From DASWHD01 sp036393335 (GTDB lineage Bacteria > CG2-30-53-67 > CG2-30-70-394), in NCBI GenBank assembly GCA_036393335.1, contig DASWHD010000030.1, positions 1-30,737 on the forward strand: a stretch of 30,737 bases of DNA. The letters are read 5' to 3'. Below the pieces are notes generated by a model. The model ran no database searches. It was not told where the DNA came from and saw nothing but the letters and a program-made list of their open reading frames with translations. Below are positions 18,953 through 26,218 of the stretch, in pieces (positions within the stretch are counted from its first letter, which is position 1; each line of letters begins with the position of its first letter). The position numbers and the translations under genes are program-made.

Positions 18953-19822
18953 ATGTCCTGCCGTCGCCCCGCCGTGCTCGCCCTCCTCGCCCTGCTGGCC
19001 GCAGGGTGTACGCCGAAGCAAACGGTGGTGCGGACCACCGCGCTGATCTTGCCGGACGCGGTGGCGGTGATGAATGCCGAGCCCGACCTCGAGATCGCTC
19101 GCACCGCCGCTGGCGCCAACCTCAAGCTCGCAGAAGGGCTGCTGCGGGCCGACCCACATAACCGCTACCTCGCCGCTGTTACCACGCAGGGTTTCGCCGG
19201 CTATGCCCTGGCATTTGTCGAGGGTGAGGATCCCGCCCGCGCCGCCGCTCTGTACCGTCGCGGCAAGGAGATCGGTGTGGCCGCCCTGGCCCGGGACCGC
19301 ACGTTCGCGGCGGCCTTAGACGGCAGTGACGCCGACTTTGCGGCGTCCGTGCAGCGTATCGGGCAGGGGAGCAAGGAGTTGCTGCTGTGGACTGCCGCGT
19401 GTTGGGGCAAGTGGGTCGACCTGTCGCGCACCGACCCCGCGGCGATCGCCGATCTGCCGCGGGTCGAGGCCCTGTGGCGGCGATTGCTGGCCCTGGACGA
19501 GACCTATTACTACGCGGCACCGCACGTTTTCCTCGGCATCTTCTACGGCGGTCGCTCGCCGATGCTCGGCGGCCGGCCCGATGAGGCGCGGGAGCACTTC
19601 CAGCGAGCGATCGCCCTGACCGAGGGCAAGTTCCTCATGGCACGCCTCTACTATGCCCAGTACTACGCCCGCCAGACCATGGACCGTGCCTTGTTTGAAG
19701 AGCAGCTCGGCCTGATCCTGCACGCCCCGGACGACCTGCTGCCGGAGATGCGCCTGGCCAACACGGTGGCCAAGGAGCGTGCCGCCGAGCTCTTGAGTCG
19801 GGTTGACGAGTGGTTTGATTGA
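18953..19822 (+). CDS. tatT: TatT, TPR-type accessory lipoprotein of a TPAT TRAP transporter
   Basis: TatT proteins (T component of TPR-protein-associated TRAP transporters, studied in Treponema pallidum) are helical periplasmic proteins that associate with the TRAP binding protein. Here a lipoprotein signal peptide (MSCRRPAVLALLALLAAGC) is followed by the family pattern: EGLLRADPHN, GFAGYALAFVEGEDPARAAALY, LLLWTAACWGKWVDLSRTDP, DETYYYAAPHVFLGIFYGGR and DEAREHFQRAIALTEGKFL. The length is about 289 aa. ATG 18953 is chosen because it places the lipobox correctly; the upstream ORF extension adds only 14 proline-rich residues. The gene heads tatT-dctP-dctQ-dctM, which fits a complete TPAT system. 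Confidence 0.93.
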   Translation: MSCRRPAVLALLALLAAGCTPKQTVVRTTALILPDAVAVMNAEPDLEIARTAAGANLKLAEGLLRADPHNRYLAAVTTQGFAGYALAFVEGEDPARAAALYRRGKEIGVAALARDRTFAAALDGSDADFAASVQRIGQGSKELLLWTAACWGKWVDLSRTDPAAIADLPRVEALWRRLLALDETYYYAAPHVFLGIFYGGRSPMLGGRPDEAREHFQRAIALTEGKFLMARLYYAQYYARQTMDRALFEEQLGLILHAPDDLLPEMRLANTVAKERAAELLSRVDEWFD

Positions 19823-19886
19823 CGACCCAACGCAACGCACAACGCGATCGGGCGGCGGTCCTCGCTAAGTCGCACGGATTTTGGAA

Positions 19887-19988
19887 CCGCAGATGCATAC
19901 AGATAAACACAGATTTCGGAGAGGGGTTGCTGTATTGCGGGGAAGCAGACGCAAGGCTGCATCTGTGTCCATCTGTGTCCATCTGTGG
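19887..19988. repeat. Inverted repeat of ACAGAT units between tatT and dctP
   Basis: The 28-base arms at 19887-19914 and 19961-19988 are complementary at 23 positions. They are made of roughly 10-base units (ATCTGTGTCC twice, then ATCTGTGG on the right). The right arm ends one base before the dctP ATG at 19989. Similar CAGATAAACACAGAT palindromes are widespread intergenic repeats in bacterial genomes (general knowledge, not searched). Part of the repeat stays in frame with dctP. Confidence 0.85.
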
Positions 19989-20996
19989 ATGCTGTTCGCC
20001 CTCGTGGCGGCCCTGCTTTTGGCGCCGCCGGCGCACGCGGCACGGACCTTCGTGCTCAAGTTCGCCTCCCTCGCTCCGGAAGGCTCCACCTGGCAGAACG
20101 GCCTACAGGCGGCGGCGGACGAGATCCAAGAACGGAGCGAAGGACGCTTGATCTTTCGCATGTACCCCGGTGGCGTGGCCGGCGACGAGAAGGACGTGCT
20201 GCGCAAGATCAAGATCGGCCAGCTCCATGGTGCGGCGTTCACCGGCGTCGGTCTGGGCGAGATCTGCCCGTCGGTGCGGGTGATGGAGGTGCCATTCTTC
20301 TTCCATAACTACGATGAGGTCGACTACGTCAGCCGCGACCTGATGCCGCGCTTTGCAGAGGGGTTCGACCGCAACGGTTTCAAGCTCCTCGGCTGGATGG
20401 AGGTCGGTTTCATCCAGTTCTTCTCCAAGCACCCGATTCACTCCCTCGATGAGCTGCGCCAAAGCAAGATCTGGATGTGGGAGGGGGACCCCCTGGCGGA
20501 GGCCTTTTTCGCTGCCTCCGAGATCCACCCGGTGCCGCTCTCCATCACCGAGGTCCTCACCTCGCTCTCCACCAACCTGATCGACACGGTCTACGCCTCA
20601 CCCCTCGGCGCCATCGCCCTGCAGTGGGCATCCAAGGTGAGTTACATGTCCGAGGTGCCGATGGCCAACGGCATCGCCGGGGTGGTCGTCTCGCGCCAGT
20701 TCTTCGATCGCCTCCCGGCTGACCTGAAGACGCTGCTGGAGGAGGTCCTCAAACGCCACTGTCGTACCCTCGTGGAGCGCACCCGTGTGGATAACCAGAA
20801 GTCGATGGAGGTGATGAAGGAACGGGGGATCGCGGTCACTTTCGATCGCAACAGCCTCGATCAGCAGGAGGTCGATACCATCCAGCACCGTGCCATCGCC
20901 CGCCTGGTGGGTAGCCTCTTCACCCAGGATCTGGTGGATGAGGTGTCGGGCTCGCTCCGGGAGTACCGCGCCGAACATGCCGGCTCAGGTGGCTAG
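19989..20996 (+). CDS. dctP: TRAP transporter substrate-binding protein (DctP/TatP type)
   Basis: This periplasmic solute receptor captures the ligand and delivers it to the DctQM membrane unit. After a signal peptide (MLFALVAALLLAPPAHA) the family landmarks appear: VLKFASLAPEGSTWQNG, GRLIFRMYPGGVAGDEKDVLRKIKIGQLHGAAFT, PFFFHNYDEVDYV, and SLSTNLIDTVYASPLGAIALQW. The mature length is about 320 aa, as usual. The start is uncertain. ATG 19989 gives a signal peptide with no positive charge and no Shine-Dalgarno because a repeat abuts it. The frame is open back to TTG 19881, and that reading would supply Arg and Lys from the repeat (GSRRKAASVS). The pairing with TatT marks a TPAT receptor; the ligand is unknown. 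Confidence 0.93.
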   Translation: MLFALVAALLLAPPAHAARTFVLKFASLAPEGSTWQNGLQAAADEIQERSEGRLIFRMYPGGVAGDEKDVLRKIKIGQLHGAAFTGVGLGEICPSVRVMEVPFFFHNYDEVDYVSRDLMPRFAEGFDRNGFKLLGWMEVGFIQFFSKHPIHSLDELRQSKIWMWEGDPLAEAFFAASEIHPVPLSITEVLTSLSTNLIDTVYASPLGAIALQWASKVSYMSEVPMANGIAGVVVSRQFFDRLPADLKTLLEEVLKRHCRTLVERTRVDNQKSMEVMKERGIAVTFDRNSLDQQEVDTIQHRAIARLVGSLFTQDLVDEVSGSLREYRAEHAGSGG

Positions 20997-21226
20997 CCCG
21001 CATTTCTCACCATGAATCTGCTGCACCCGCGCAACTGCCCGCATCTCCTGGCCGGGTCCTCGTCCGAGTCCTCACCAGGGGTAGGAGCCGGTTTCAACGG
21101 CGATCCGCGCAACAGGCCCTGCGCGGGCCTGGGTCGCCGAAGGGATTCGGCTCCTACCGCGGGCCAGCCAGGATCTACGGCCATTTGCACGGGCTTGCGA
21201 CGACTCCTGGTGAGAAATGCGGGCTA
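20994..21226. repeat. Composite palindromic element between dctP and dctQ
   Basis: A perfect 19-base terminal inverted repeat, TAGCCCGCATTTCTCACCA, lies at 20994-21012 with its complement at 21208-21226. Inside is an 11-base inverted pair GGTAGGAGCCG (21080-21090) and CGGCTCCTACC (21148-21158), which resembles REP-type GTAGGAGC palindromes. A central AGGCCC/GGGCCT hairpin (21114-21119, 21125-21130) lies within that. The first three bases are the dctP stop codon; the last lie three bases before the dctQ Shine-Dalgarno. No protein is encoded. It looks like a MITE- or REP-like composite of about 233 bases. Confidence 0.85.
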
Positions 21227-21238
21227 GTGGGAGAGGAT

Positions 21239-21742
21239 GTGCTGACCTGGCTGGAGCGCATCGACGCGGCCCTCGCCCGGGTGGAGGGATGGGCGGTCAC
21301 CACCTTGGTCACGGCGATGGTCGTGCTCGCGGTCGCCCAGATCGCCCTGCGCAACGCCTTTTCCTCCAGCATCCCGGCGGCCGACACTCTGCTGCGCCAC
21401 GCGGTTCTGTGGGTTGGCTTCCTTGGCGCGGCGCTGGCGGCGCACGAGGATCGCCACATCCGCATCGACATCGGCGCCCGCCTGCTGCCGCAACCCGTCC
21501 GGCGGTGGGTGGCGGCGTTCTTTCATGCCGTCTCCGCCGCCGCCTGTCTGCTCCTCGCCCGCGCCGCATGGACCTTCATGATGCTCGATCTGGAGGGTGA
21601 GGCAACTGTCGCCCTGGGCATCCCGACATGGATTCTCCAGACCATCCTGCCCGCCGCGTTCTGTCTTCTCGCGTTTCATTTTCTAGTGAAGGCGTGGGCA
21701 GGGGCCTGGCGCGACGAGGCAGGTAAGGACTACACCCGATGA
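21239..21742 (+). CDS. dctQ: TRAP transporter small permease (DctQ)
   Basis: DctQ is the four-helix small membrane subunit that pairs with DctM. The sequence has four hydrophobic segments: AVTTLVTAMVVLAVAQIAL, ADTLLRHAVLWVGFLGAALAA, FFHAVSAAACLLLARAAWTF and LQTILPAAFCLLAFHFLV. It also has the family's LRHAVLWVGFLGAALAAHEDRHIRID loop. The start is GTG 21239 with GGGAG at 21229-21233; the longer frame from 21185 would translate the repeat. The 167-aa length fits. It overlaps dctM by four bases (ATGA), so the two permease subunits are translationally coupled. Confidence 0.93.
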   Translation: MLTWLERIDAALARVEGWAVTTLVTAMVVLAVAQIALRNAFSSSIPAADTLLRHAVLWVGFLGAALAAHEDRHIRIDIGARLLPQPVRRWVAAFFHAVSAAACLLLARAAWTFMMLDLEGEATVALGIPTWILQTILPAAFCLLAFHFLVKAWAGAWRDEAGKDYTR

Positions 21743-23013
21743 TCACCGCGGCGGCGGTCGCGCTAGTCGTGGCGGCCTTCTTCGGCCTGCCGCTGTTCGT
21801 GGTGATCGGCGGCGGTGCGCTGCTCGCCTTCTACGCTGCCGGGATCGACCCGGCTGCGGTGATCGTCGAGACCTACCGCCTGACCTCGTCCTCCACCCTC
21901 ATCACCATCCCGCTGTTCACCCTCGCTGGGGTGGTGCTCGCGGCGTCCCAGGCACCGGTGCGCCTGTTGCGGGTGTTCAACGCGGCCCTGGGCTGGATGC
22001 CGGGCGGCCTGGCCGTCGTGGCGCTGGCCTCGTGCGCCTTCTTCACCGCCTTCACCGGCGCCTCGGGGGTGACCATCCTTGCGATCGGCTGCCTTCTCTA
22101 CCCTCTGCTGCGCAAAGAAGGATACCACGAGCGCTTTTCCCTCGGCTTGCTCACCAGCTCCGGCTCCCTGGGTCTCCTCTTCCCACCAAGCCTGCCCATC
22201 ATCCTGTACGGCATCGTCGCCCAGACCTCCATCGACCAGCTCTTCCTCGCCGGGATCGTGCCGGGGCTGATGCTGATCGTGATCCTGTCGCTGTACGCCA
22301 TAGGTCGCAGCCACGCCTACCACGTGCCACGCTGTCGGTTCTCCGCCGTGGAGCTGGTACGCGCCGCCATCGCCGCGGCGTGGGACCTGCCCCTGCCGCT
22401 GATCATCCTCGGCGGCATCTATACCGGCCTCACCACCGCCTCCGAGGCCGCCGCCCTGGTGGCGGCCTACGTGTTATTCGTCGAGCTGGTGATCTACCGC
22501 GATCTGCGCCTGTTCAGCGACGTCCCGCGGCTGATCCGTGAGGGGATGGTGTTGGTCGGCTCGATCCTCATCATCCTCGGCTGCGCCCTGGGGTTGACGA
22601 ACTACCTCATCGACGAACAGGTGCCCATGCACCTCCTCGAGTTGATGCGCGGCTTCATCCACTCGAAGGTCGTCTTCCTCCTGTGGCTCAACCTCTTCCT
22701 GCTGGTGGTCGGGGCGATGATGGATATCTTCTCCGCCATCATGGTGGTGGTGCCGCTCATTCTGCCCATCGCCACCAGCTTCGGCGTCGACCCGGTCCAC
22801 CTCGGGATCATCTTCCTCACCAACCTGGAGATCGGTTACTGCACGCCGCCGGTGGGGATCAACCTGTTCATTGCCTGCTCGCGCTTCGAGAAGCCGGTGC
22901 TCACCCTTTACTGGTCTGCCGTTCCCTTTCTCCTCCTCATGCTCCTCGGCCTCGGGTTGATCACCTACTTCCCCGGCCTCAGCCTATGGCTGGTGCATGC
23001 GATCACCGGCTGA
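21739..23013 (+). CDS. dctM: TRAP transporter large permease (DctM)
   Basis: DctM is the large transport subunit of the ion-gradient-driven TRAP system, with about 12 hydrophobic segments over 424 aa. Family signatures are clear: ITIPLFTLAGVVLAAS, FFTAFTGASGVTILAIG, SSGSLGLLFPPSLPIILYGI, TASEAAALVAAYVLF and a C-terminal TNLEIGYCTPPVGINLF. It is the last gene of tatT-dctP-dctQ-dctM. About 150 bases separate its stop from the stop of a convergent small gene; that gap shows no strong terminator. Confidence 0.96.
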   Translation: MITAAAVALVVAAFFGLPLFVVIGGGALLAFYAAGIDPAAVIVETYRLTSSSTLITIPLFTLAGVVLAASQAPVRLLRVFNAALGWMPGGLAVVALASCAFFTAFTGASGVTILAIGCLLYPLLRKEGYHERFSLGLLTSSGSLGLLFPPSLPIILYGIVAQTSIDQLFLAGIVPGLMLIVILSLYAIGRSHAYHVPRCRFSAVELVRAAIAAAWDLPLPLIILGGIYTGLTTASEAAALVAAYVLFVELVIYRDLRLFSDVPRLIREGMVLVGSILIILGCALGLTNYLIDEQVPMHLLELMRGFIHSKVVFLLWLNLFLLVVGAMMDIFSAIMVVVPLILPIATSFGVDPVHLGIIFLTNLEIGYCTPPVGINLFIACSRFEKPVLTLYWSAVPFLLLMLLGLGLITYFPGLSLWLVHAITG

Positions 23014-23165
23014 GGAGGGAGTGAGCCGGGGAGGGCCAGCGGCGCTCGTGGCCCAGCTTCGATAAATCCCGCTTCCTACTCCACGCCACCGAACGCCCCA
23101 GCAACGACGACTCGTGACATCCGAACCCACGGGCCGGAGCCGGCATCCACCCAGGCCCGATGCCC

Positions 23166-23369
23166 TCACTCGCGCGTCGCCTGATCCACCCGCTGCTGGA
23201 TTTGCTGGAGCTGCCGAGTGGCCTTCTCCGCCGTGTCTCGCGCGCGCTCCACGGTCGCCATGCGCGAGCCGGAGCCGACCGCTCCGTCCTCCGGAGCCAA
23301 GTCCTTCATCACCAGGAAGATCGCGACCAACAGCGCGATCAACGTCAACACCAAGAATGCGCCTCGCAT
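23166..23369 (-). CDS. Small single-pass membrane protein with coiled-coil tail (67 aa)
   Basis: I do not recognise a named family. The N-terminal helix (MRGAFLVLTLIALLVAIFLV) is a membrane anchor. It is followed by a short acidic linker and an alpha-helical, heptad-like tail rich in Arg, Glu and Gln (RARDTAEKATRQLQQIQQRV) that would form a coiled coil. The ATG at 23369 has an excellent Shine-Dalgarno (GAGGAGG) just upstream. This, plus the clear anchor and tail, makes it real despite its length. It converges on dctM and is divergent from the candidate selenoprotein. Confidence 0.7.
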   Translation of the reverse strand: MRGAFLVLTLIALLVAIFLVMKDLAPEDGAVGSGSRMATVERARDTAEKATRQLQQIQQRVDQATRE

Positions 23370-23585
23370 GGCCCTCCTCTTCGGTGCGCAGCAGGGCGCA
23401 GATAAAAACGGTGTGGAGTACTCCATGCGTTCGTGACGATCGGCATGTGGTGCCAGCGTACCGAGGCCATCCATGGTACGCCCTCCACCGATTCATGAGA
23501 GGACGCGCCATGGCCGATACGGGTAGCTCCTGGACCAGCGATGGGAGGGTGAAGCGTGGTACCTTCTTCTGCTACGCATCAGGAC

Positions 23586-23915
23586 ATGAAGGTCGTCATC
23601 CAGGGTGACGTGCGGCGGCTCCAGAGGCTGCGCGCGGTCTTGGAAGAGGCGGGGATCGAAGGGCGCATCATGCGACCGCCCGGCTCCGGTGGCGGTTGAG
23701 GCCCACGGCTCTGGCTTGCGGTCGCAAGCCGTGATGTGGAACGCACGGCCCGGGTGTTGCGGGATGACTGGGATCGGCACGCCGGCGTCGCGGAGCGTCG
23801 TGCCGCAGCAGCGGTGATCGACCACAACGCGCCGCAGATCACCTGCCCGGCGTGCGGTGCAACGTTCGCCACCGGGCCCACTGAGTGCCCGCGCTGCGGC
23901 CTCAATCTGGTCTAG
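23586..23915 (+). CDS. Candidate selenoprotein: in-frame TGA, DUF2007-like part plus C-terminal zinc ribbon
   Basis: From ATG 23586 the frame reads 37 codons (MKVVIQGDVRRLQRLRAVL ... MRPPGSGGG), meets TGA at 23697-23699, and continues in the same frame for 71 more codons to TAG 23913-23915 with no further stop. After the TGA the reading is GPRLWLAVASRDVERTARVL, then a zinc ribbon with four Cys (CPACG ... CPRCGLNL). The first two thirds resemble DUF2007-type small proteins (beta-alpha-beta, then a P-x-LWV strand and a helix). Selenocysteine at residue 38 is inferred from the SECIS-like hairpin beginning 14 bases past the TGA. Another possible start is GTG 23556 with GGGAGGG six bases upstream; third-base composition favours the ATG. 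No selA-D genes lie in the window. A nonsense mutation or sequencing error is the alternative. Confidence 0.6.
23700..23733 (+). promoter_or_regulatory. Bacterial SECIS-like hairpin downstream of the in-frame TGA
   Basis: A perfect 7-bp stem (GGCTTGC at 23713-23719 with GCAAGCC at 23724-23730) closes a four-base loop GGTC at 23720-23723. The loop starts 20 bases after the TGA. CAC (23704-23706) and GTG (23731-23733) can extend the stem below an internal bulge. Bacterial SECIS elements lie inside the coding region just after UGA, with G in the first two loop positions. The E. coli fdhF element has a GGUC core in its loop flanked by UGC-like and GCA-like pairs, as here. Confidence 0.6.
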
Positions 23916-23965
23916 CCCGCATTTCTCACCACGACTCTGCTGCGCCCGCGCAACTGCCCGCATCT
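23913..23965 (+). repeat. Second copy of the TAGCCCGCATTTCTCACC repeat
   Basis: About 53 bases match the left end of the dctP-dctQ element (20994-21046) with about four substitutions, including CCCGCGCAACTGCCCGCATC. As there, its first three bases are a stop codon, here of the candidate selenoprotein. It has no right-hand partner nearby, so it is a half element. The following bases (23997-24105) hold degenerate TCCGCGT- and CTCTGTG-type simple repeats. Confidence 0.85.
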
Positions 23966-24119
23966 TCCGCTGCTGAAGAAAAGGGTGCATGCAAGTCCTA
24001 TCCGCGTGTATTCGCATCCATGAGCGGCTCAGCCATCTTTGGCGGATGGCCCTCGGAAGCCACCGCACCTGTGTAGCTCTCCGCGCCTCTGTGCCGAGAG
24101 GTTTTCCCCATCCCTAGAG

Positions 24120-24153
24120 GCCCGGGTGCCCAGCCCATGTCGGGCACCCGGGC
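24120..24153 (-). terminator. Strong hairpin downstream of the alkaline phosphatase gene
   Basis: A perfect 12-bp stem (GCCCGGGTGCCC at 24120-24131, GGGCACCCGGGC at 24142-24153) has a 10-base loop, beginning 22 bases after the phosphatase stop codon. It is likely to end or protect that transcript. There is no T-run on the minus strand, so it is not a textbook intrinsic terminator. The remaining bases 23966-24119 hold only degenerate repeats. Confidence 0.55.
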
Positions 24154-24175
24154 AGGGTTTGCGACGGAGGGGAGA

Positions 24176-26149
24176 TCAATGTCCCTGCGCCCCATGGCTT
24201 GCCGCCTGCATCACCGTGAAGAACACGTCGGTGTTGTCCATGACACCCGTGAGTCGCGCGGCGCCGGGACCGCCCGCCGAGAGCGGGATGTCGGAGCCGG
24301 TATGGACGGCGCTGCCTACGCCGATGCCCGCGGCCTGACCGGCGATGAAGAAGTCACCCTCGGTATCTCGGGCCACCGGTGAGACGTACGGCGCCGGGTT
24401 GGTGAGCCAATCTTCGTAGCGATCGCCGCTCGCCGCGTAGCCGATCAGGACCTTCTTGTCGGTGTCGAAGGTCTCCGGGTAGCCGTCGGCGGCGATCGTG
24501 TAAGTCGGGAAGCCGGCATCGGTGTAGGTGCCGACGACGCCGTTGCGTAGGGTGAGGTTGCCGTCGTTGGTGCCGGGAACTCCATCGGCGCCGTGGGCCG
24601 TGGCCTTGGCCTGGAGCGTCGCATTGTCCACGCGTGTCCCGCCGATGATATTGATGCCCGCGCACTCGTGGTCCGCGGTGACCATGATCAGGGTGTCGGG
24701 ATGCTCGGCCTGGAAGTCGAGGGACGCCTGGATGGCGCGATCGAACTCGATCGTGTCGGCGATCCAGCGCTCGGTGTCCATGTTATGGGCCTGTTTGTCG
24801 ATCGAGGCGGCCTCGACCATGAGCACAAACCCCTCGTCATTGCGGCTGAGGACCAGGAGGGCCGCGGCGGTCATTTCGTCGAGCATCGGCTGGTCCGGGT
24901 AGGCAGAAATCTCGCCGACTTGGGGGCCACCACGGCGGGCGCCAATCTTATCGAGTGCCACGTCCATGTGTCCCGAAGCGAACAATCCGAGGAGCCGTTT
25001 CGTGTTCGCCGGCGCCGCATCCATGGCCGTGTTGTCGGCGGCGTAGTAGAAGCCGGCAGCCTGGAAGTCGGTGATCAGATCGCGCGCGGGATCGACCGCG
25101 CCGGCCGGGACGCCCCAAGCGGCGGCGACATCGCCCGGGAGCACGTAATCCGCACCACCCGAAGTGGTACTGGCGACGCGGCTGCTGCCGACTTCGCCTT
25201 GCGGGATGAACCATTTGCGACCGCCGCCCATGAGCACCCGAAGGTTATGGTTCGTGGCGGCCTCATCGAGGTACATGTCACAGATGCCGGTACCCGCGCC
25301 GCGGTCCTGGGTATAGACGGCGAAGGCGGCCGGCGTGGCGTCTTCCACGTCGGCCGTGGTGACGATTCCGAGGGCTTTGCCCTGCGTGCGAGCGAGATAG
25401 CTGCCCATGTGCTCGACGCGGGGATTGTCCCACTTGCCGTAGTACTCCGAATTCGGGGTATCGTCCGGAAACACGCCTTCCTGGTTGTTGTTCGACTTGT
25501 TGCCCGTCGAATAGCATGCCGCACCCGGCGCGGAGTCGGTGACGATGGAGTTCAGCGAGGCGACGTTGAGCAACGCCGTATAGGGCAACGTATCCATGGC
25601 GAGGCGCTTCTCGGCTTTGCCGAGCTGGACGTTGCCGATGATCAGCCGGGCGGCCGTTCGGTGAGCGATGCCCATGCCGTCGCCAATGAGGAAGATGATG
25701 TTCTTGGCGGAAGGGCCTGGGGATGGAGTGAGGCCGACGATCTCGAAGTTGCCGGTGGCACTGGCCATGGCACCGTCGCTTTGCAGCGAGTCCACCGTCA
25801 GTTCATAGACGCCCGGCCGCTTCACGCTGTGAGCGCGTAGCGTAGCGCTGAAGGCATCGCCTCCGATGGGCGTGATCGTCACATCCCCGGGGACCGGTGT
25901 GCCGTCGATGCTGAAGCCGGCCGAGCTGACGTTGGCGCCCGGGTCCGCCTGGATCGTCGCCTGGAGATCAAACCGCTGGCCGGGGACGAACCGGCTGATG
26001 TAGGGCGGATTCGGGTCGCCGTATGCGAACAGCGCACTTGGCGGATTGAGCCTCGTCACCATCGGATCCGCGAGCGCGATGGTGGACCAGCCACCGACCA
26101 CCAGGGTGGCGAGGCAAACGATTCGTTTGCGATTGCAGTTGCATCTCAT
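24176..26149 (-). CDS. Alkaline phosphatase (PhoA family) with N-terminal Ig-like domain
   Basis: This is an exported phosphomonoesterase. A signal peptide (RKRIVCLATLVVGGWSTIALA) is followed by a beta-sandwich-like domain of about 100 residues (roughly 30-140; PGVYELTVDSL at its end), then the PhoA catalytic domain. Metal and active-site motifs are FLIGDGMG (Asp157), VTDSAPGAAC (nucleophile Ser206), AASIDKQAH, VTADHECAG and HTGSDIPL near the C-terminus. At 657 aa it is longer than E. coli PhoA because of the N-terminal domain. ATG 26149 has GAGGAGGAG just upstream; the longer frame from 26203 adds no signal. No Pho box was recognised. It follows the 26219-26911 gene by 69 bases on the same strand. 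Confidence 0.93.
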   Translation of the reverse strand: MRCNCNRKRIVCLATLVVGGWSTIALADPMVTRLNPPSALFAYGDPNPPYISRFVPGQRFDLQATIQADPGANVSSAGFSIDGTPVPGDVTITPIGGDAFSATLRAHSVKRPGVYELTVDSLQSDGAMASATGNFEIVGLTPSPGPSAKNIIFLIGDGMGIAHRTAARLIIGNVQLGKAEKRLAMDTLPYTALLNVASLNSIVTDSAPGAACYSTGNKSNNNQEGVFPDDTPNSEYYGKWDNPRVEHMGSYLARTQGKALGIVTTADVEDATPAAFAVYTQDRGAGTGICDMYLDEAATNHNLRVLMGGGRKWFIPQGEVGSSRVASTTSGGADYVLPGDVAAAWGVPAGAVDPARDLITDFQAAGFYYAADNTAMDAAPANTKRLLGLFASGHMDVALDKIGARRGGPQVGEISAYPDQPMLDEMTAAALLVLSRNDEGFVLMVEAASIDKQAHNMDTERWIADTIEFDRAIQASLDFQAEHPDTLIMVTADHECAGINIIGGTRVDNATLQAKATAHGADGVPGTNDGNLTLRNGVVGTYTDAGFPTYTIAADGYPETFDTDKKVLIGYAASGDRYEDWLTNPAPYVSPVARDTEGDFFIAGQAAGIGVGSAVHTGSDIPLSAGGPGAARLTGVMDNTDVFFTVMQAASHGAQGH

Positions 26150-26184
26150 GGTCTGCTCCTCCTCTATTGGGTTTGTGATGCCGT

Positions 26185-26206
26185 CGTTTGCACGACCATG
26201 CAAACG
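26185..26206. promoter_or_regulatory. Palindrome upstream of the alkaline phosphatase gene
   Basis: CGTTTGCA (26185-26192) and TGCAAACG (26199-26206) form a perfect 8-bp inverted repeat with a 6-base spacer. It lies between the upstream gene's stop codon and the phosphatase start. It could be an operator for a dimeric regulator or a small transcript hairpin. No T-run follows. There is no direct evidence of function. Confidence 0.35.
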
Positions 26207-26218
26207 AGTAAAGGGAGT

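Noticed and set aside
19881..20000. CRISPR-like tandem units near dctP
   Set aside because: The units are 10 bases, have no spacers and form one inverted repeat; no cas genes are present.
23586..23699. Reading the TGA as a true stop, giving a 37-aa protein
   Set aside because: The same frame continues directly with protein-like sequence and four ordered Cys. A chance extension of 71 codons ending in a zinc ribbon is unlikely, though not excluded.
23493..24068. 191-codon minus-strand frame over the candidate selenoprotein
   Set aside because: It is Arg/His-rich with no recognisable motif, and it crosses the dispersed repeat. The plus frame has a zinc ribbon and a matching hairpin, so this is an antisense shadow.
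24593..25840. 415-codon plus-strand frame opposite the alkaline phosphatase
   Set aside because: The minus strand has full PhoA motifs over the same region; the plus frame is a GC-rich shadow.
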